The notes below the pieces were generated by a model. That model did not search any database. It was not told the origin of the DNA and saw nothing but the letters and a program-made list of their open reading frames with translations. Positions 23,147-36,413 of a stretch of DNA of 64,000 nt are shown piece by piece. This DNA is from Escallonia rubra. Its lineage: Eukaryota > Streptophyta > Magnoliopsida > Escalloniales > Escalloniaceae. The DNA lies in the NCBI GenBank assembly GCA_033065855.1, contig JAVXUO010001343.1, positions 124,001 to 188,000 of the forward strand, written 5' to 3'. Numbering within the stretch: the stretch's first letter is position 1; each line of letters begins with the position of its first letter. The translations under genes and the position numbers were made by a program.

Positions 23147-23312
23147 GGGGGAGGTGTGTGAGGTACAAGAGAGAAAGTGGGTTGGTAGATGATTAAATGT
23201 GGAGAGAAAAAAAAAGATAAAACAAGTATAAAAATGGTAACCATGAAAACACACCTACATAATCTTTTTAATTGCAAAAGTGATTTTTTTTTTTTTGTTG
23301 AGATGAAGGGAG
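23025..23312. mobile_element. Stowaway-like (Tc1/mariner) MITE
   Basis: TA dinucleotides flank a segment whose right end, on the minus strand, reads CTCCCTTCATCTCAACAA and whose left end reads TTTCTTCTGTCCAAAATATT, the CTCCCTCCGTCCCA family of ends with decay. Its right half (GATTAAATGTGGAGAG.., AAAACACACCTACATAATCTT) closely resembles the inner sequence of the MITE at 50394-50755, so both are copies of one family. A GA microsatellite (23114-23142) has grown inside. Confidence 0.6.
23114..23142. repeat. GA microsatellite
   Basis: About fourteen GA units within the Stowaway-like MITE. Confidence 0.9.
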
Positions 23313-24827
23313 TATTATTTGTCCTATTTATTTGTTCCAAAATTGACAAAGATTTAGGGTGAAACTAAATATACATTCATTTTAAATAAATTTAAATATT
23401 TTTGTCACTCGATAGTGTACAAGTGCCAGTAATGCCTCTTTTATTGACAAAGTAATGTGAATCTAGCCTCACTCGAGAGTTATTTCTTGCAAACAAACGT
23501 AATTTGAAAATAGCACTTCCTCTAACTTTTTTCCCGTACTTTGTCGTGGAGTGACGAAGTCTAGAAATTCAAGTAAACTATGTCGTCCATGACTCATTGT
23601 GGTGGAAAATTATAATAGCTACACTATTGTATTATCATTAAGGAGGAAGGGCAATCTTGTGTAGAAATTTGTTGAAAACTTTCAATGATATCCGTACTTT
23701 ATTGTTTTAAATTATCTTGTGAAAGGGTTTGAAAGTCAAATAATAAGAAACAAATTAAACTTGTGCAACATCCCCCATACTCCACGTCCCTCATTTTATA
23801 CAACTACAATCCTCGCAAACTCACCTCTCATCTTTGTCAAATCCCACCACAATTTTGACTAATTCTTTGCATGTGTGCAAAGATCATTCATCTTATCTTA
23901 CACACGCTATCACATATTTCCCATACCACTCATATGATTTAGAACGCAAATTTTTTTTTTAAAGCAAATTTCATTAAAGACATTACTCATTATAACCTAA
24001 GGCGATACCTGAACGGGTATCCTTGGAACAACTAAGACCACGCATCCAAACGGATGGTTTTGAAAAATGGCCCACATGGCCTTGGAGGAAAGTGCAGAAA
24101 ACATAAGGGTTACCCGTATTTTGGATTACCAAATTAAGAGATAGACAGAGGCGGGAAGATGCAAAAAATTGCGATTACATCCGTATTCTTTAATAACGAA
24201 ATTGCAACTACATCCGAAATTCTTTGCACTTTGCAATGCCTTTTTTGGTTGACAAGTGAAACATGGTACCGTGTAAAGATGATGGTAGACAAATTTACAT
24301 GATGAGAGATTGGTGTGACAAGAGGAGACACAACAAAACAAAAATGTAAAGCAATTGTCTACCTAGAAATGATTCACAACTCAAAAACACCAAATTCCCA
24401 ACTAACTAATTAGGGATTCAGACTGTTTGTCATTGTAAGCTGGTGTATAATAAAACAAATTGTCCATGCCCATTGGCATCAAATGGATCTCTAACATAAG
24501 AACTGTGTGCCCCAAAAAGAAGTCTAGTCCACTTCATAAAACTAAAATCATTTGAATATGACACGAGCTTAGAATGTTGGGTAAGGCAATTTTAGTGTTC
24601 TATGCCTTTTCTTATAGATGTATGTAAGAGTTCTTTTGTTGTTTAATTCAACACAATTTTCAGGTGAAAAATATATTTTGGATTTATTAATTAACATTAT
24701 CGATAAAGCGTACCAATAGATACTCTTTGCAAAACAAATGTGTTGCTGCACCTATTCAAGCTATATGAACGAGTAGCAAAATAAACAAGCGTTTTTCAGC
24801 TTTTGGACGATCTTACTATTTGCAAAA
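23313..24827. other. Spacer, no gene recognised
   Basis: AT-rich. Short frames around 24126-24341 overlap each other on one strand and have no family features. Confidence 0.45.
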
Positions 24828-25189
24828 TGGGGGTGCTCATTATTCGGGTCAACCCAAAACAGTTGAAACTGCAGAACTAAAAAAACACCAAAATAATACG
24901 ATTATTCAGTTTGGTTTTCACGTTATGATTTTTTCAATTCGGGTTCATTCTGAAATACTTAAATATTCACACTTAGTTACTTACAAGAACCGCTTCAGTT
25001 TGTGTCGTATACTAATGCCATCCTAATTACTCCATAAGTCACTGTGGATTGTAGATATACAAAACTTTGTTTTAAACCAAAAAAATGACGTACAATTTGG
25101 TTCTGCTCAATTTGAGTTAAACAAACCTTAATTAGTTTCAATTCGCAAAACCCTTGTATGGTTCAGGTTAAACCGAATAAGCACCCCTA
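24828..25189. mobile_element. hAT-type MITE, about 0.36 kb
   Basis: The left end TGGGGGTGCTCATTATTCGG and the right end, on the minus strand, TAGGGGTGCTTATTCGGTTT are inverted repeats of the hAT TAGGGGTG type. The flanks share GCAAAA (24822-24827 and 25190-25195) but not a full 8-bp duplication, so the borders or the duplication have decayed. The interior is rich in AACCC/GGTTC words like the 21612 element. Confidence 0.6.
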
Positions 25190-28100
25190 GCAAAAGATGT
25201 GCACTGACAAAAAGGGAGAAGGCATCAAACACAAGCCACATTCTGTGGCCATGGCATTTATATGATTATTACAGAGGCCCTAAGCAAAGTTGGATACTTG
25301 ACTTGCAGTGTGGAAATGGGATAAAAGTCACCTATGTGGGTATGCTGCCTGAATAATACCCAGGGTTTTGTTTGCTTTGGAAGTCATTTTGTCAAAGAAT
25401 ATTACCGAAAGATTTGTGAATCAAATGACTTTTAATTCGGAGAAAATGGTTGGTCCATGAACGATTTTTGCTCTAAAATTTGTGGATCTAAAACTCAAAT
25501 GTGGAAAGGAGATGGTGTGCCAACTACATTTCAATGAACTAACGGGGTCAAAAAGAAAAATAAAATGTATAAGTTTCAATGAGCTTGAATTGTAATTTTT
25601 CTTGAGTTCTAAACTGACTTGTTGTATTAGCAATAATATAAGTTTATATAATTAATCTTTCTTTTACTCTAAAGTGCAAGTGTGAACATGTAGAGTCCAA
25701 ATTGCTTTGTCTATAGGACTTGGAAATTAGAAATTTGATGCAGTAGCGTCATCTTTCTATAAAAGAAAAGATTTAAGTTGCGCGAACCGGAGCGTAAAAC
25801 CTTATTTTGTTAATTAACATGTAGTTCTTAGAGCTTGCGTTACCGGCAATTAATGCATCTCATAACGGGAAATATTTGGGCACTCGACAGTAATAAAGGC
25901 CTAACTTTTCTAAGCGAACACCTTTATTTGAGGCAGCTAAAAGTTAGAAAAGAGAGTTCTTATTTAATAGCAGAAATATTAATTATTTTAATGCGCTACA
26001 GCATAAAACATTGAACAGTGTTGGATTAAGACCTCAATGCTGAATTTTTGTCCAAATAGTCCAATAAACGTCAAACACACGGCAGAGACCGATTCTTAAT
26101 CAATCAAATCCAACGGGAAACTTGGGGCATCACCGACAGTCCAAACTTTTCCCAAGCAACTAGTAAGCAGAGAGGTTTACTGTAATAAGCTACTTCTTCG
26201 ATTCGATCGCATAACGTACGCGAAAGAAGCAAACTACGGCCCGAGAAAATGGTATTATAGGTAAATTACTTCTTTAACGGTGAATCCCGTGTTCTAGAGA
26301 TTTAGTATTGAAAAAATATATATATACTGAATAGGCCTGACTCATGTTGGTTTGACACTTTCTTGTACGTGAAATGTTGTAGAATATCAAGAAAAAAAAT
26401 AAGAAGAATTACCAACTTGAGCAGATATTCAGGTGTTGTGAATAACAAACTAGAAAAGAAAATTAAAGCCATTTGTATATATATTTTCAATTAAGATACT
26501 CTAGTTTGTGTTCCTAAGTCCCAACAAAACATACCGATAACTAACAATAAATAATATAATATGCAACGAGCTGTATTTGCCAAATTTCAAGAGAATGATT
26601 TGGGTATGCATGATAATAAGATTGAAAGTCACACTTCTTCGATAGTTATACTCAAGGGTACATCAAAACATATCAAAAGTATCACCCAAAATTGTTTAAC
26701 GATTAAAGTAAAAATGTTGTATGTCCAACAGTAATAGCAATAGCGACACATGTTATAACTTGTGTATAAAAATTTTAAGACAATAAGTGCAAGATACGTT
26801 TTAAACTCTAAATTCAACAATTTACGGTATAATGTCATTGTCACAAGGCTTGCACTATGATCCTCCATAATTGTTATGGGTTAAGTGCGACGAATGATCA
26901 AGAAGAACAAACATAGGATCCACCTGTCTTGGTATGGTGGCAATTGGCATAGACCGACCCACCACATCATTAGTATTCCAACAATACTATCTAAAAAAAC
27001 CATTGGTTCCCTGTCACCTCATTCGTATTTGCCTTCCAAAACTTCCATGTACAAGAAACATATTTGCCAAACTTGCACATTTTTTGCAACTTTCCTATTG
27101 CCCCCACCCCCTTTTCATCTATTCTTTGAGACATTGTTCTATCTCCGTATTTGGTTTATGTTATTGCTTCTGGTTTCGTTACTAATTTTATTCGTTGCGA
27201 TTGTCTCAGTAGAAATACAGTCTTAAGGACTAGACAAGTTTTCACTTAAAAATCGCTTCTCTTAGATTCCCGTCGTACCCTCCCTCCCTAGATTTGCTCT
27301 AGATGAAGGATCATCTCTTCTTCGGTCAATTTTTTTTTATTTGGTAGTCGGATTGCAAGATTTGCTCCATTGCCATTTTGGTTCTGGGTATCAGCAGGTC
27401 CAACTCTGTATTAATTATCGAGGTTCGTACTTCAAAATCACTTGATTTTAAAGACTTAAAACTTGAGTGAGGAGATCAATAAAAAACAGAAAGAAAAAAA
27501 AAATTATTGACTGCTACCCTTGCACATATCAAACACCAATTGCTGCACATAAGAATAAGAATCCCATTAATTAGCAAGAGCGCCTGGAACTTGATCTTTG
27601 AACATGATTCTGAGAATGAGTGTGGAGATGGTAGGTGTGAAAAGGACGGCGTTGTCTTTAACCCATTGAAGTGAGTAGGCGTTCCACTCGCACTGTACAT
27701 GGATGCCCAGCCAAAGAGGAAACGAATGAGAGGGAAAAGAGAAAGGAACAAAGAAGAGGCATATGGTATTTGACGTGTGCCTGTCTGCCTGGTGGTCGGT
27801 GGCCTTTCATCTCCGATGCCCATATATATAAATTATACAGCAAAGTTGCATCTCGAGAGATTTTCCCCATATTATAGAAGAAGAAAATCTTTGGTTGCTC
27901 CGACCATATCAAACGGGTACTTCTAAGACTATTGAATATGTTATTCGATAATCTTGTCTTCTCGATTTATCTCGTCTTCGTTCCTTTATGTTTTAGTTCA
28001 TTTTCAGTTCGCGAAAGTTTTAAGTCAGTAATCGAAAAATGTTGAAATTTTTTCTGTATAAGAATGCGAAGGATGCTGTTTTCCTAAAACATATATGGAC

Positions 28101-29236
28101 TCATTGATCGTGATCATACATAGGAACTAAATCTAGTAAACATCGGAGGGCTAAATGGTTGCTTTATGTTTTGGAACTAAAGTAACAAAAGTGGGACGCC
28201 TCCATGTGTTCAGGCTAAAATGTGCTAACCCTCTAATTTGCCATTGTAAAGAGAGAAAACATTCCACGGGGCAAAGAAAATGACAAGGTCTGAGTGTAAT
28301 CTTGACAGGGAAATGTTTTTTCATCAGAAAATGGCTCCTTCGCTAGTGAGATTATATGAGCAAATGCCTGAGCCAAAATATGTTATTGCTATGGGAGCAT
28401 GTACAATTACAGGGGGGATGTTCGTTATCATGTAAAGACGTTACATTGTAATAACAGTATTTGAATAATCTAATGGGACAAGATTATACTCCACCTCTCA
28501 TTTGTCTCTAAAGATTACAAGCCGTCACTAAAATGCTTTTCAGGCGATAAGAAAGCATACGAAGAAATTGGAAAATAGCATTACAGTGGTTGGACAAGTC
28601 AAATCTTCCAGAGATTACAGCATATTTTTCTCCCTTGACACAAGCAGGAATGAAAAGGCAAAGTCAAAGGAGCATTTACTTGTGCGATGAGTGATGACCA
28701 CAAAATGGGAAAAAACAATCAAACTAAGAAAGGAGTTAAAGGGCACCATGAGATGAAAGAAACAGTAGAATATGCTTCCTCCGCCCACGCCTAGGTCACT
28801 ACGGAAGGCTGTAAACGATACAGTGTTAGATTAACTGGACCAAAAAGGATATGAACGTGGTTCTTTGGATCTCAGCAGTACTCCCACGGCCATGGCCATC
28901 ATCGTTCGTTGATCTTTATAGAAAGCTTCACCAATAAAGTAGATTCTCATCGCCATGTAGCATTCTCTGCCTTAGAAAACTTCACACAAAATCCTGATTT
29001 ACAAGCAGTAAAGTAACCAAATTTATTGCCAAACAAACTAAAGTGCGGCTGCTGCTGCTGGCGTCACCCACTGGGGCATCCAGATCTTGCAGCCCAAAGA
29101 AGCTTCCCCACCTCGCCTCTCCCTGTGTCCATTCTATTCTCTCTCTCTCTTTCTTTGCTCCAACTCTCAGGACTGCAAAAGCAGAGATGAATTGGGTGAG
29201 AGAAAAAAACACTAGAGAGACCCAAAAAAGAACACC
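25190..29236. other. Spacer ending in the formin promoter and 5' leader
   Basis: No gene is recognised across about 4 kb. The short frames at 26885-27226 and 27476-27912 show no domain or splice support. The last 200 bases contain a CT-rich stretch (about 29134-29160) and a GCTGCTGCTGCTGG tract, fitting the transcribed leader of the formin gene. Confidence 0.4.
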
Positions 29237-32200
29237 ATGAGAGCTTGTATGAGCCTCTTTTATTTCCTGTCATTGATTGCCATTTTCACAGTCCAACACA
29301 CAGTAGAGGCAGCACCCAAGATTCAAGATTTCAATAGTAAGACAACCCACAGAAGAAGTTTGCACCAGCCACTTTTTCCTGCAGGATCAACACCTCCACC
29401 AGGGGCAGAATTATCGCCGCCGCCGCCGACACCACCGGCCAGCCCGGTTTTTCCAGGCCCGGACCAGCCATTCTTCCCGGAAGTACCAGGTGGGCAGGGA
29501 TCAGATCAGGCTCAATCACCACCACCACCGTCAGCAACAGCAGCGTCAGCCAATGGCACCGCCGTGCCAAACCCGATTGCCACACAGCCAGCCAAGCCCG
29601 CCAAGAAAGTGGCAATTGCAATATCCGTTGGGATTGTCACGCTGGGGATGCTGTCAGCACTGGCATTCTTTGTCTATAGACATAGGGTGAAAGACCCTGC
29701 TGAGTCCCAAAAGCTTGTTGGAGGCAATTCGCAAAGGATCAATGAAGAGTCCAGATTGCCACCATCTAGTTTCCTTTACATTGGTACAGTTGAGCCTTCA
29801 AGCCAGAGATCAGTCAGTGAGGATAATGGCGCAAACGTGTCGCCTTATCATAAACTGAGCTCTGTAAAAAGGTCGGATCGGTATAGGCCAAGTCCTGAGC
29901 TTCAGCCACTTCCACCATTGAGTAAACCCCCTCCCCCTCCGGCAATGAATTCGCCTCCAGCCATGTCATCGTCGTCCGATGAGGAGAGCCGTGATACCGC
30001 ATTTTATACCCCACAGGGCTCGTCTGTTAGCAATGAAGAGGTGTCTTATGTGCCTAATTCAAGACAGAGCCAGAGGAACAACAATACAAGCTTAGTTACC
30101 CAGTCTAGAATTGAAACTCGGGTCACTAGTCCGGTTCCTCATTCCAAGAGAACTTCACCCAAGTCGCGCCTTTCTGTTTCATCACCTGATACTAAACTTG
30201 TACCAATTCCATCCACAAAGCAGCCTCCAGTTCCTCCACAACCGCCAACCCCGCCTCCGCCAATCCAACAACAGCATAAAGTCCAGTATAGCCATCCCGC
30301 AATGCCATATGCTCCCAGAAGGGCAAAGTTTTCATCACCGCCCCCACCGCCAGATATGGCACGCCTTCAGGCATCTAAAATCCCAGTTCCGCCACCTCCA
30401 CCACCACCTCCCCCGCTACTATTTATGCCACGGAAATTAGGATTTTCGGAAGCAAGTGTCCCCTCAATGGTTTCCCCACAGTTTTCGAAGCCACTATCAG
30501 GGAGTCCTGCTCCCACAGCAACTTCTGGAATTGTGAAAGCAGCACCTGCCGAGGAAGTTAGTACAGGTAAAAGTGCAACTTCTTCTGAGATAGAAGATGC
30601 CGATGATACCGATGGATTGAAACCCAAGTTGAAGGCCTTGCATTGGGACAAAGTAAGGGCAACCTCGGACAGAGCCACAGTTTGGGACCAGCTTAAATCA
30701 AGCTCCTTTCAGTAAGTAGAATAGTAGACATTTCTATAGCTTACTCCGATGTTCAAGCTCTGATCCAGAACCCATTTTGCTTGTTTGCAGATTGAATGAG
30801 GACATGATGGAGTCCCTTTTCGGATGCAACTCTGCCAGTTCGGTTCCCAAAGAGGTGACTAGAAAATCAGTTCTGCCTCCACTTGTGCATGAAAACAGAG
30901 TTTTGGATCCCAAGAAATCACAGAACATAGCCATACTATTAAGAGCACTGAATGTGACAAGGGACGAGGTTACTGAAGCGCTTCTTGACGGTATGTAATT
31001 TACTCTTATGCCTCCGCTTAATGGCAATTGAAGGGCTTCCACTGAAAAGAACTCATGAAAAACTCGTTATATTTAGTATCTTAGGGAGAATGAAGCGATT
31101 CTGTTGAAGGAAGATTATGTTTGTAGATATACTATTTCCTAAATGCGTAGCATATATTCCAGGTTTGGCTTGTCCACTTTAGAAGAGTTTTATGATCAAG
31201 CAATACTGCCAAATCGCAAACAGAAAACGGTTGCCAGACACCCTTTAATCAAGAATATGAAAGACTATCCTCGAAGCATTATCAGCTTACAAGTAACCGA
31301 TTTACTTCTAAGTTGTCACCATTGCCTAAATAGACACGCTATTCACGGAATTTAGTAGTGATTGTTTCACCAAAATCTGAAGGATTTATGTTATAAGCCA
31401 AGCTCTGTGGACGAATGTTCCATGCCAAGACGTACGTACTTATATATTCACCAACAAGCTTGGGAAGATAAACAAAACAACCAGAAACCAAGAATTAAGA
31501 CTGTCAAGTAGTTTCCTGAGTTGAGCTGAATAAGATTAAAAGTAACACCATCACCAAACATCCAAGTTTATCAATCCAAACTGATTAGAATAGCGAGTAC
31601 AAGACCCTGAAAATTCTTTTGTGCATGAGCTGGTTGTGGTGGTAGGCGTGTAGCAAATTAAGAGACTGACACCTGCATATATAGGGAAAAAGAATTAAAA
31701 ATTCTGAGTACCACGCATAATTACTTATTCAGATATGATTGTTCTTATGAAATTCGTAATTGCTGTAGATTTTTCTTTGCAGGCACATAGTACTAGTCTA
31801 ATAATATATGGATATGAAATACGAGCTTAAAATATGGTTACCAAGTACCAAATATTCGATACATATCGTGTATGAAAAGATTGACCTATTTGAAGCGTCA
31901 ATGCTTCATTCGCGCCAACTCACTCCCATGGGACCGAAGAGAAGTTTTAAGCCTTCTACAAAATAAAGCTCTTCGATGATGAACTAAGCTTCATAATTCA
32001 TCACCAAAAAGAGAAGTAGGATCTCCTCTCCCCAAACTGAAGAAAGCCAAGTTAAATAAGGGAAACCTCTTACCTTTAGACCCCAGGCATGACGTCAACG
32101 GTTAGCATACTTCCAGGCAGTATAGCATCCTCGACTAAAAAATCACTGGCAAAGAAATTATTGCTACTGGTAGTAGCACTCTAGCTTCTATTTTGTTGCC

Positions 32201-34258
32201 AAAGCTTGGGATTACGTATCCAAACATTCACATTTTCAGGCATCGAGCTTACAACAGATAGTACGCGTCACCTCAAAAGAAACCTAATTCTTCCATGAAA
32301 ATACCAGACTAAAACTTTATAGAAATTTTGATGTGACTCGCGCCACAGAGAGTAGCAGGTTGACAATAAATTACGCAGTAGAACTATTTAGAGACAATAA
32401 TTCCTCCACCAATTGGTTGGGGGGGGGGGGGGGGGAGTACAAGTTGTATTTATCAGCAAAAAACCAATAATATATTTGTGATGCATATGTTAGCATAATT
32501 GTTGCATCTCTACAGACTACAACCGTTACTTCAAATCATTTTTTCTCTAAAAAAATTCCACTCCAACATCAGAAGTTTCTTTTCAGCTGCAACCATTGCT
32601 TGTTTAATTTTTTCGATGCCTTAAAGAACCATTCTAAAGGAACTATGCTGTAGTTAGTTTCTTTCATCTATGTTCTTAAGATCACTCTAAAAATAGCAGT
32701 ACGACATGATAGCTATCATTCAGATTTTACTGTCTGATTCTTTAAATGGAAAGAAACATACTACAACTGACTAAACTGGTTAGAACATAATATTGGACAA
32801 GAAGTCTGCTGATGGTTTGGCATCATGCACTTAGACTTTCAGTCCCTAACATTTAGTCCATGTTATATATGTGATGCCAGCATATGAAAATATCAATGCA
32901 TTACCAAGACGAGATCGCTATCCTTAAGGAGTAGCTTTTGCATTTTTAGATTTTTCCATCACATTGTATACATGCTTTTGCAATACAGGAAGTCCAGAAG
33001 GCTTGGGTGCCGAGCTTTTGGAAACTTTGGTGAAGATGGCTCCAACCAAGGAGGAAGAGATAAAACTAAGAGACTACAAAGGTGACATGTCAAAGTTGGG
33101 GTCCGCAGAACGATTTCTCAAGGCAGTACTTGATATACCATTTGCTTTCAAAAGAGTGGAAGCGATGCTATACAGAGCAAATTTTGATTCGGAAGTCAAG
33201 TACCTGAGGAATTCCTTTCAGACGCTAGAGGTATTGTTACACAAACCCTCTTTGTGTTCCATCTAACTTGGTTTTCAAAGTCACAAAATGTTCATATATC
33301 GGTCATTCAAGATTCTCCTTGTGCATGATCTGTGAGTATCTGAGCTAGTTCCAATCCATGTGCCATGTTTGAAACTGAAAAGACATGTGTGACTCAAAAA
33401 TTCTATGTAGTTTTAATAAAACGAATTGCAAGTTGTAGCTCATTTCCTTATATCATCTATCAGGCAGCTAGTGAAGAATTGAAAAATAGCCGGTTATTCC
33501 TCAAGTTACTTGAAGCTGTTTTGAAGACGGGGAACCGCATGAATGTCGGCACTAATCGTGGTGATGCTAGAGCTTTTAAGCTTGATACATTGTTGAAATT
33601 AGCAGACATAAAGGGAACAGATGGGAAGACCACTTTGCTCCACTTTGTGGTCCAAGAGATCATCAGGTCAGAAGGCACATTATCTGATACTTCGACTGAA
33701 AATTTTCCAAGTAATACGGGATTTAGAGTGAAAGAGGAGGATTTCAAGAAGCAAGGGTTGCAAGTTGTTGTAGGCTTGGGCAGAGAACTCGGCAATGTCA
33801 AGAAGGCAGCAGGAATGGACTCCGATGTTTTGAGCAGCTATTTGTCAAAGCTTGAAATGGGGCTCGAGAGAGTCAGATTGGTTCTACAGTATGAGAAGCC
33901 AAACATGCAAGGAAAGTTCTTCGAATCAATGAAAGTATTTATTAAAGACGCGGGAGAGGAAATCATTAAGATTAAGGCGGACGAAAAAAAGGCGCTGTCC
34001 TTGGTGAAAGAGATCACCGAGTATTTTCACGGTGACACCACAAGAGAGGGCGCCCATCCGTTGAGAATCTTCATGGTCGTAAGAGATTTCCTCTCCACCC
34101 TGGATCACGTGTGCAAGGAAGTTGGGAGGATGCAGGACAAAACAGTAGTGGGGTCTGCAAAATCATTCAGGATACCTGCAAGTGCATCACTACCGGTCCT
34201 AAATAGGTACAATGTGCGTCAAGATAGAAGTTCAGACGAAGAGAGCTTGTCACCATGA
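29237..34258 (+). CDS. FH6: Group I formin, FH6-like, 903 aa, 4 exons
   Basis: Exons 29237..30711, 30791..30990, 32989..33230 and 33464..34258 join in frame through GT..AG sites. Formins nucleate and elongate actin filaments; the FH2 dimer rides the barbed end and FH1 feeds profilin-actin. Order: signal peptide (1-25), extracellular proline-rich part (40-100), transmembrane helix (124-146, [20 protein letters not shown]), cytoplasmic FH1 proline runs (330-343, 368-393), FH2 from about 461 ([14 protein letters not shown]) to about 880, with the conserved GNRMN at 662-666. The membrane-spanning layout is that of plant group I formins, which link the wall and plasma membrane to actin. The juxtamembrane and FYTPQGS-type motifs resemble Arabidopsis FH6 more than FH1. 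Start: first ATG, in context AACACCATGA, giving the signal peptide. Intron 2 is 2.0 kb and holds a 17-base G run. Confidence 0.93.
32419..32435. repeat. G17 homopolymer in formin intron 2
   Basis: Seventeen consecutive G, uncommon in AT-rich plant introns and a likely sequencing or assembly weak point. It has quadruplex potential. Confidence 0.85.
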
Positions 34259-35517
34259 AATGTGTTAGAAGCATACTGAATGAGTACATTGATAGGGAAC
34301 AGTACAGAAGAAGCTTCTCGTTATCAAGAGAATCCCATATGACACGTACATAAGCCTCGAAGAAGGTTGGGACCTCATCCGAGAATACAAAAGAAAGAGG
34401 TATATGGGAACTGAAAGGACCACAGAATCTACAGGTCAAACGTCCAATAAACAAAGAATAAACAGAGGAAGGAAAGAAAGCTTGAGATGTCAATGCTGCG
34501 GATAAACACTCCTGTTACTTCGTCTCCTACAGAATCCATAGCTAGGGTAGTCTACTCCATTACATACATCATTGAGAAACATAACATTTCTATGTCAGCC
34601 ATCGCGATATAGTCTTAATTTAGCTCCAATATTTTCATTCAACACAAGGAGAAATTCTTTTGCTCTTGTTTTCTAGTAATTCCTTTCATAGCTTCTATCT
34701 TGTTTTCATATACAACCCTTCAATTTCTTTTGCAGAAATTCAAATTAAGTTGGGTCAACAGGTATGCTGCTTCCAGTATCAAATTGTACCTATGTTCAAG
34801 AAAAATGTATATGCAGAGAGGGGGGACGTATATGAAGTCATGCACGCTGCACACCAACTGACTGTAAAAATGCCTATATGGTTTTAGTTTTGAAACATCA
34901 ACCTCTTATAACTCCACCTAAAGGGAATGGGATTTAAAACTAATAACCCATTTGAAGTGAGATTTGGGAAATTTAAATCACGAGCTGGAGCTGCTAATGG
35001 ACATGTAACAGCAATGAGAAGCTTAAAAGACTAGTGATTGGGATATGAAGTACAGGGACTCACCAGGAAAGGAATATGAGAGAGCTAACTCTTGACTTCA
35101 TTAGAAAAAGGCTCAAGGAGAAAGATTAGCCCAACCTGTTACGGACTATTTTGGGAGGAAAGACTGACATACACCCCATTAACATTCGAATCTGGTAGGA
35201 ACGACATGGTTTACTCTTTGGCTTGTCTAATTAGCATTTGCCATGGATGGATTTAAGCTGATGTCCCGGGGTCTGCATGGCTTTGAGGTGCTAGGGTTCA
35301 ACTCAAAGTAACTCCTTTTTTTTTTTTTTTGGTGCTGTTTCTTTATTATTGCTCAGAGGGAATTTGGTCTTGGTTGTTCGCTAGTTTAGCTAATAAAGTC
35401 ATTTGTCATTCACGAGCAGACCAATTAAAAAATTGTCGGGTATGCATGTACCCAGTGAAATTTAGCAAAGAATTTGTAGTACTTTGTAAATGTTAAAAAT
35501 TGTCATTTCTGTCTAGA
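34259..35517. other. Formin 3' region and spacer
   Basis: The first few hundred bases are probably 3'UTR. No further gene is recognised. Confidence 0.4.
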
Positions 35518-35564
35518 TCTATACTACTTATAAAGAGGCTTTTTTTGGTGTAACACCAAGACTT
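35518..35564 (+). mobile_element. Orphan Helitron 5' terminus
   Basis: TCTATACTACTTATAAAGAGG preceded by A and followed by TTTTTTGGTGTAACACC matches the usual plant Helitron 5' start and is related to the one at 7858 on the other strand (the two share TCTATACTA and TTGGTGTAACA). The foldback element at 35565 was inserted into it. I did not find its matching 3' hairpin, so its extent is unknown. Confidence 0.4.
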
Positions 35565-36413
35565 CGTTTGGTGTGCTGGATAAGAGTTCTAGATAAGATA
35601 AAAATAATTATATCCGACGTTTGGCCACGTATTCAAAGGGCAGATAAGCTATCCAACAGACCGATTTTATCTCGCTCCGGTGGCATAATTTTATTTGGGT
35701 TGGGGGGTAGGGGTTGTATTATATTCATTTGGGCAATTGGGGATAAAATAGACGGCCTAGGAACATCCACAACACGCATCGCCATGGGGACAACACCCAG
35801 CTCCACAATACCCATGCCTGCCCTCGGTCTGCTCAGCCAACCTGGTCCACCAATATACTGGTGATGTTAGTGCATTTGTGTGTGGGGGGCATGGTGGGGG
35901 AGGGGAGATGGTGGTGGTGGTGGAAAGAGCAATCATCGAGGAAGGTAATAGAGTGTTTAGGTGGGGTCGACAGGTAGTTAAAGTGGTGATGGCAGTCGTG
36001 CTAATATGGTGGTGTGTTGCTACCGGTGTGGGAGCGATCTGTTGATGGGGGCGGGTGCCATATATTGATGGTGACTTTGACAAGCGGTTGCAATCGTGGT
36101 AGTGGTGGGCGGGCTGATGTGGTGGTCTGTTACTACCGATGGTTAATGCGGTTTATTGATGGCGGTGGGTGTAATATGTTGATGATGGGTTCAATAGGTG
36201 ATTGCAATGTTGGTGGTGGTAGTGGGGGGCATGCTGATATGGTGGTATGTTGTTACTGCGGGTGGTTGTTGAATCCTATTTGGTCTCTGGGTTGATCCAA
36301 ACGTTAGATAAATTTGTAACTTATCCGGCCTTATCCTATCATATGATCATGTCTTATTCACCATTATCCTATCTTATTCGAGTGGATAATCCAGCGTGCC
36401 AAACACAATCCAA
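35565..36413. mobile_element. Tourist-like foldback MITE with GGTGG-rich loop
   Basis: The left end CGTTTGGTGTGCTGGATAAG and the right end, on the minus strand, TGTTTGGCACGCTGGATTAT are inverted repeats that continue into GATAAGATA-like arms. The interior is dominated by GGTGG and TGGTGG triplets (about 35880-36270), the complement of the CCACCA loops in other foldbacks of this window. The TGTTTGG ends suggest PIF/Harbinger, though a TAA/TTA target duplication is not clear. No transposase. Confidence 0.6.

Noticed and set aside
30367-30678. Gly-rich minus-strand frame in formin exon 1
   Set aside because: Antisense of the FH1 proline codons.
31143-31355. 70-codon frame in formin intron 2
   Set aside because: Exons 2 and 3 already join seamlessly in frame, and no formin orthologue sequence corresponds to it.
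35283-35337. Poly-T tract as a possible retrotransposon tail
   Set aside because: No matching 5' body or target duplication; T runs are frequent in this AT-rich spacer.
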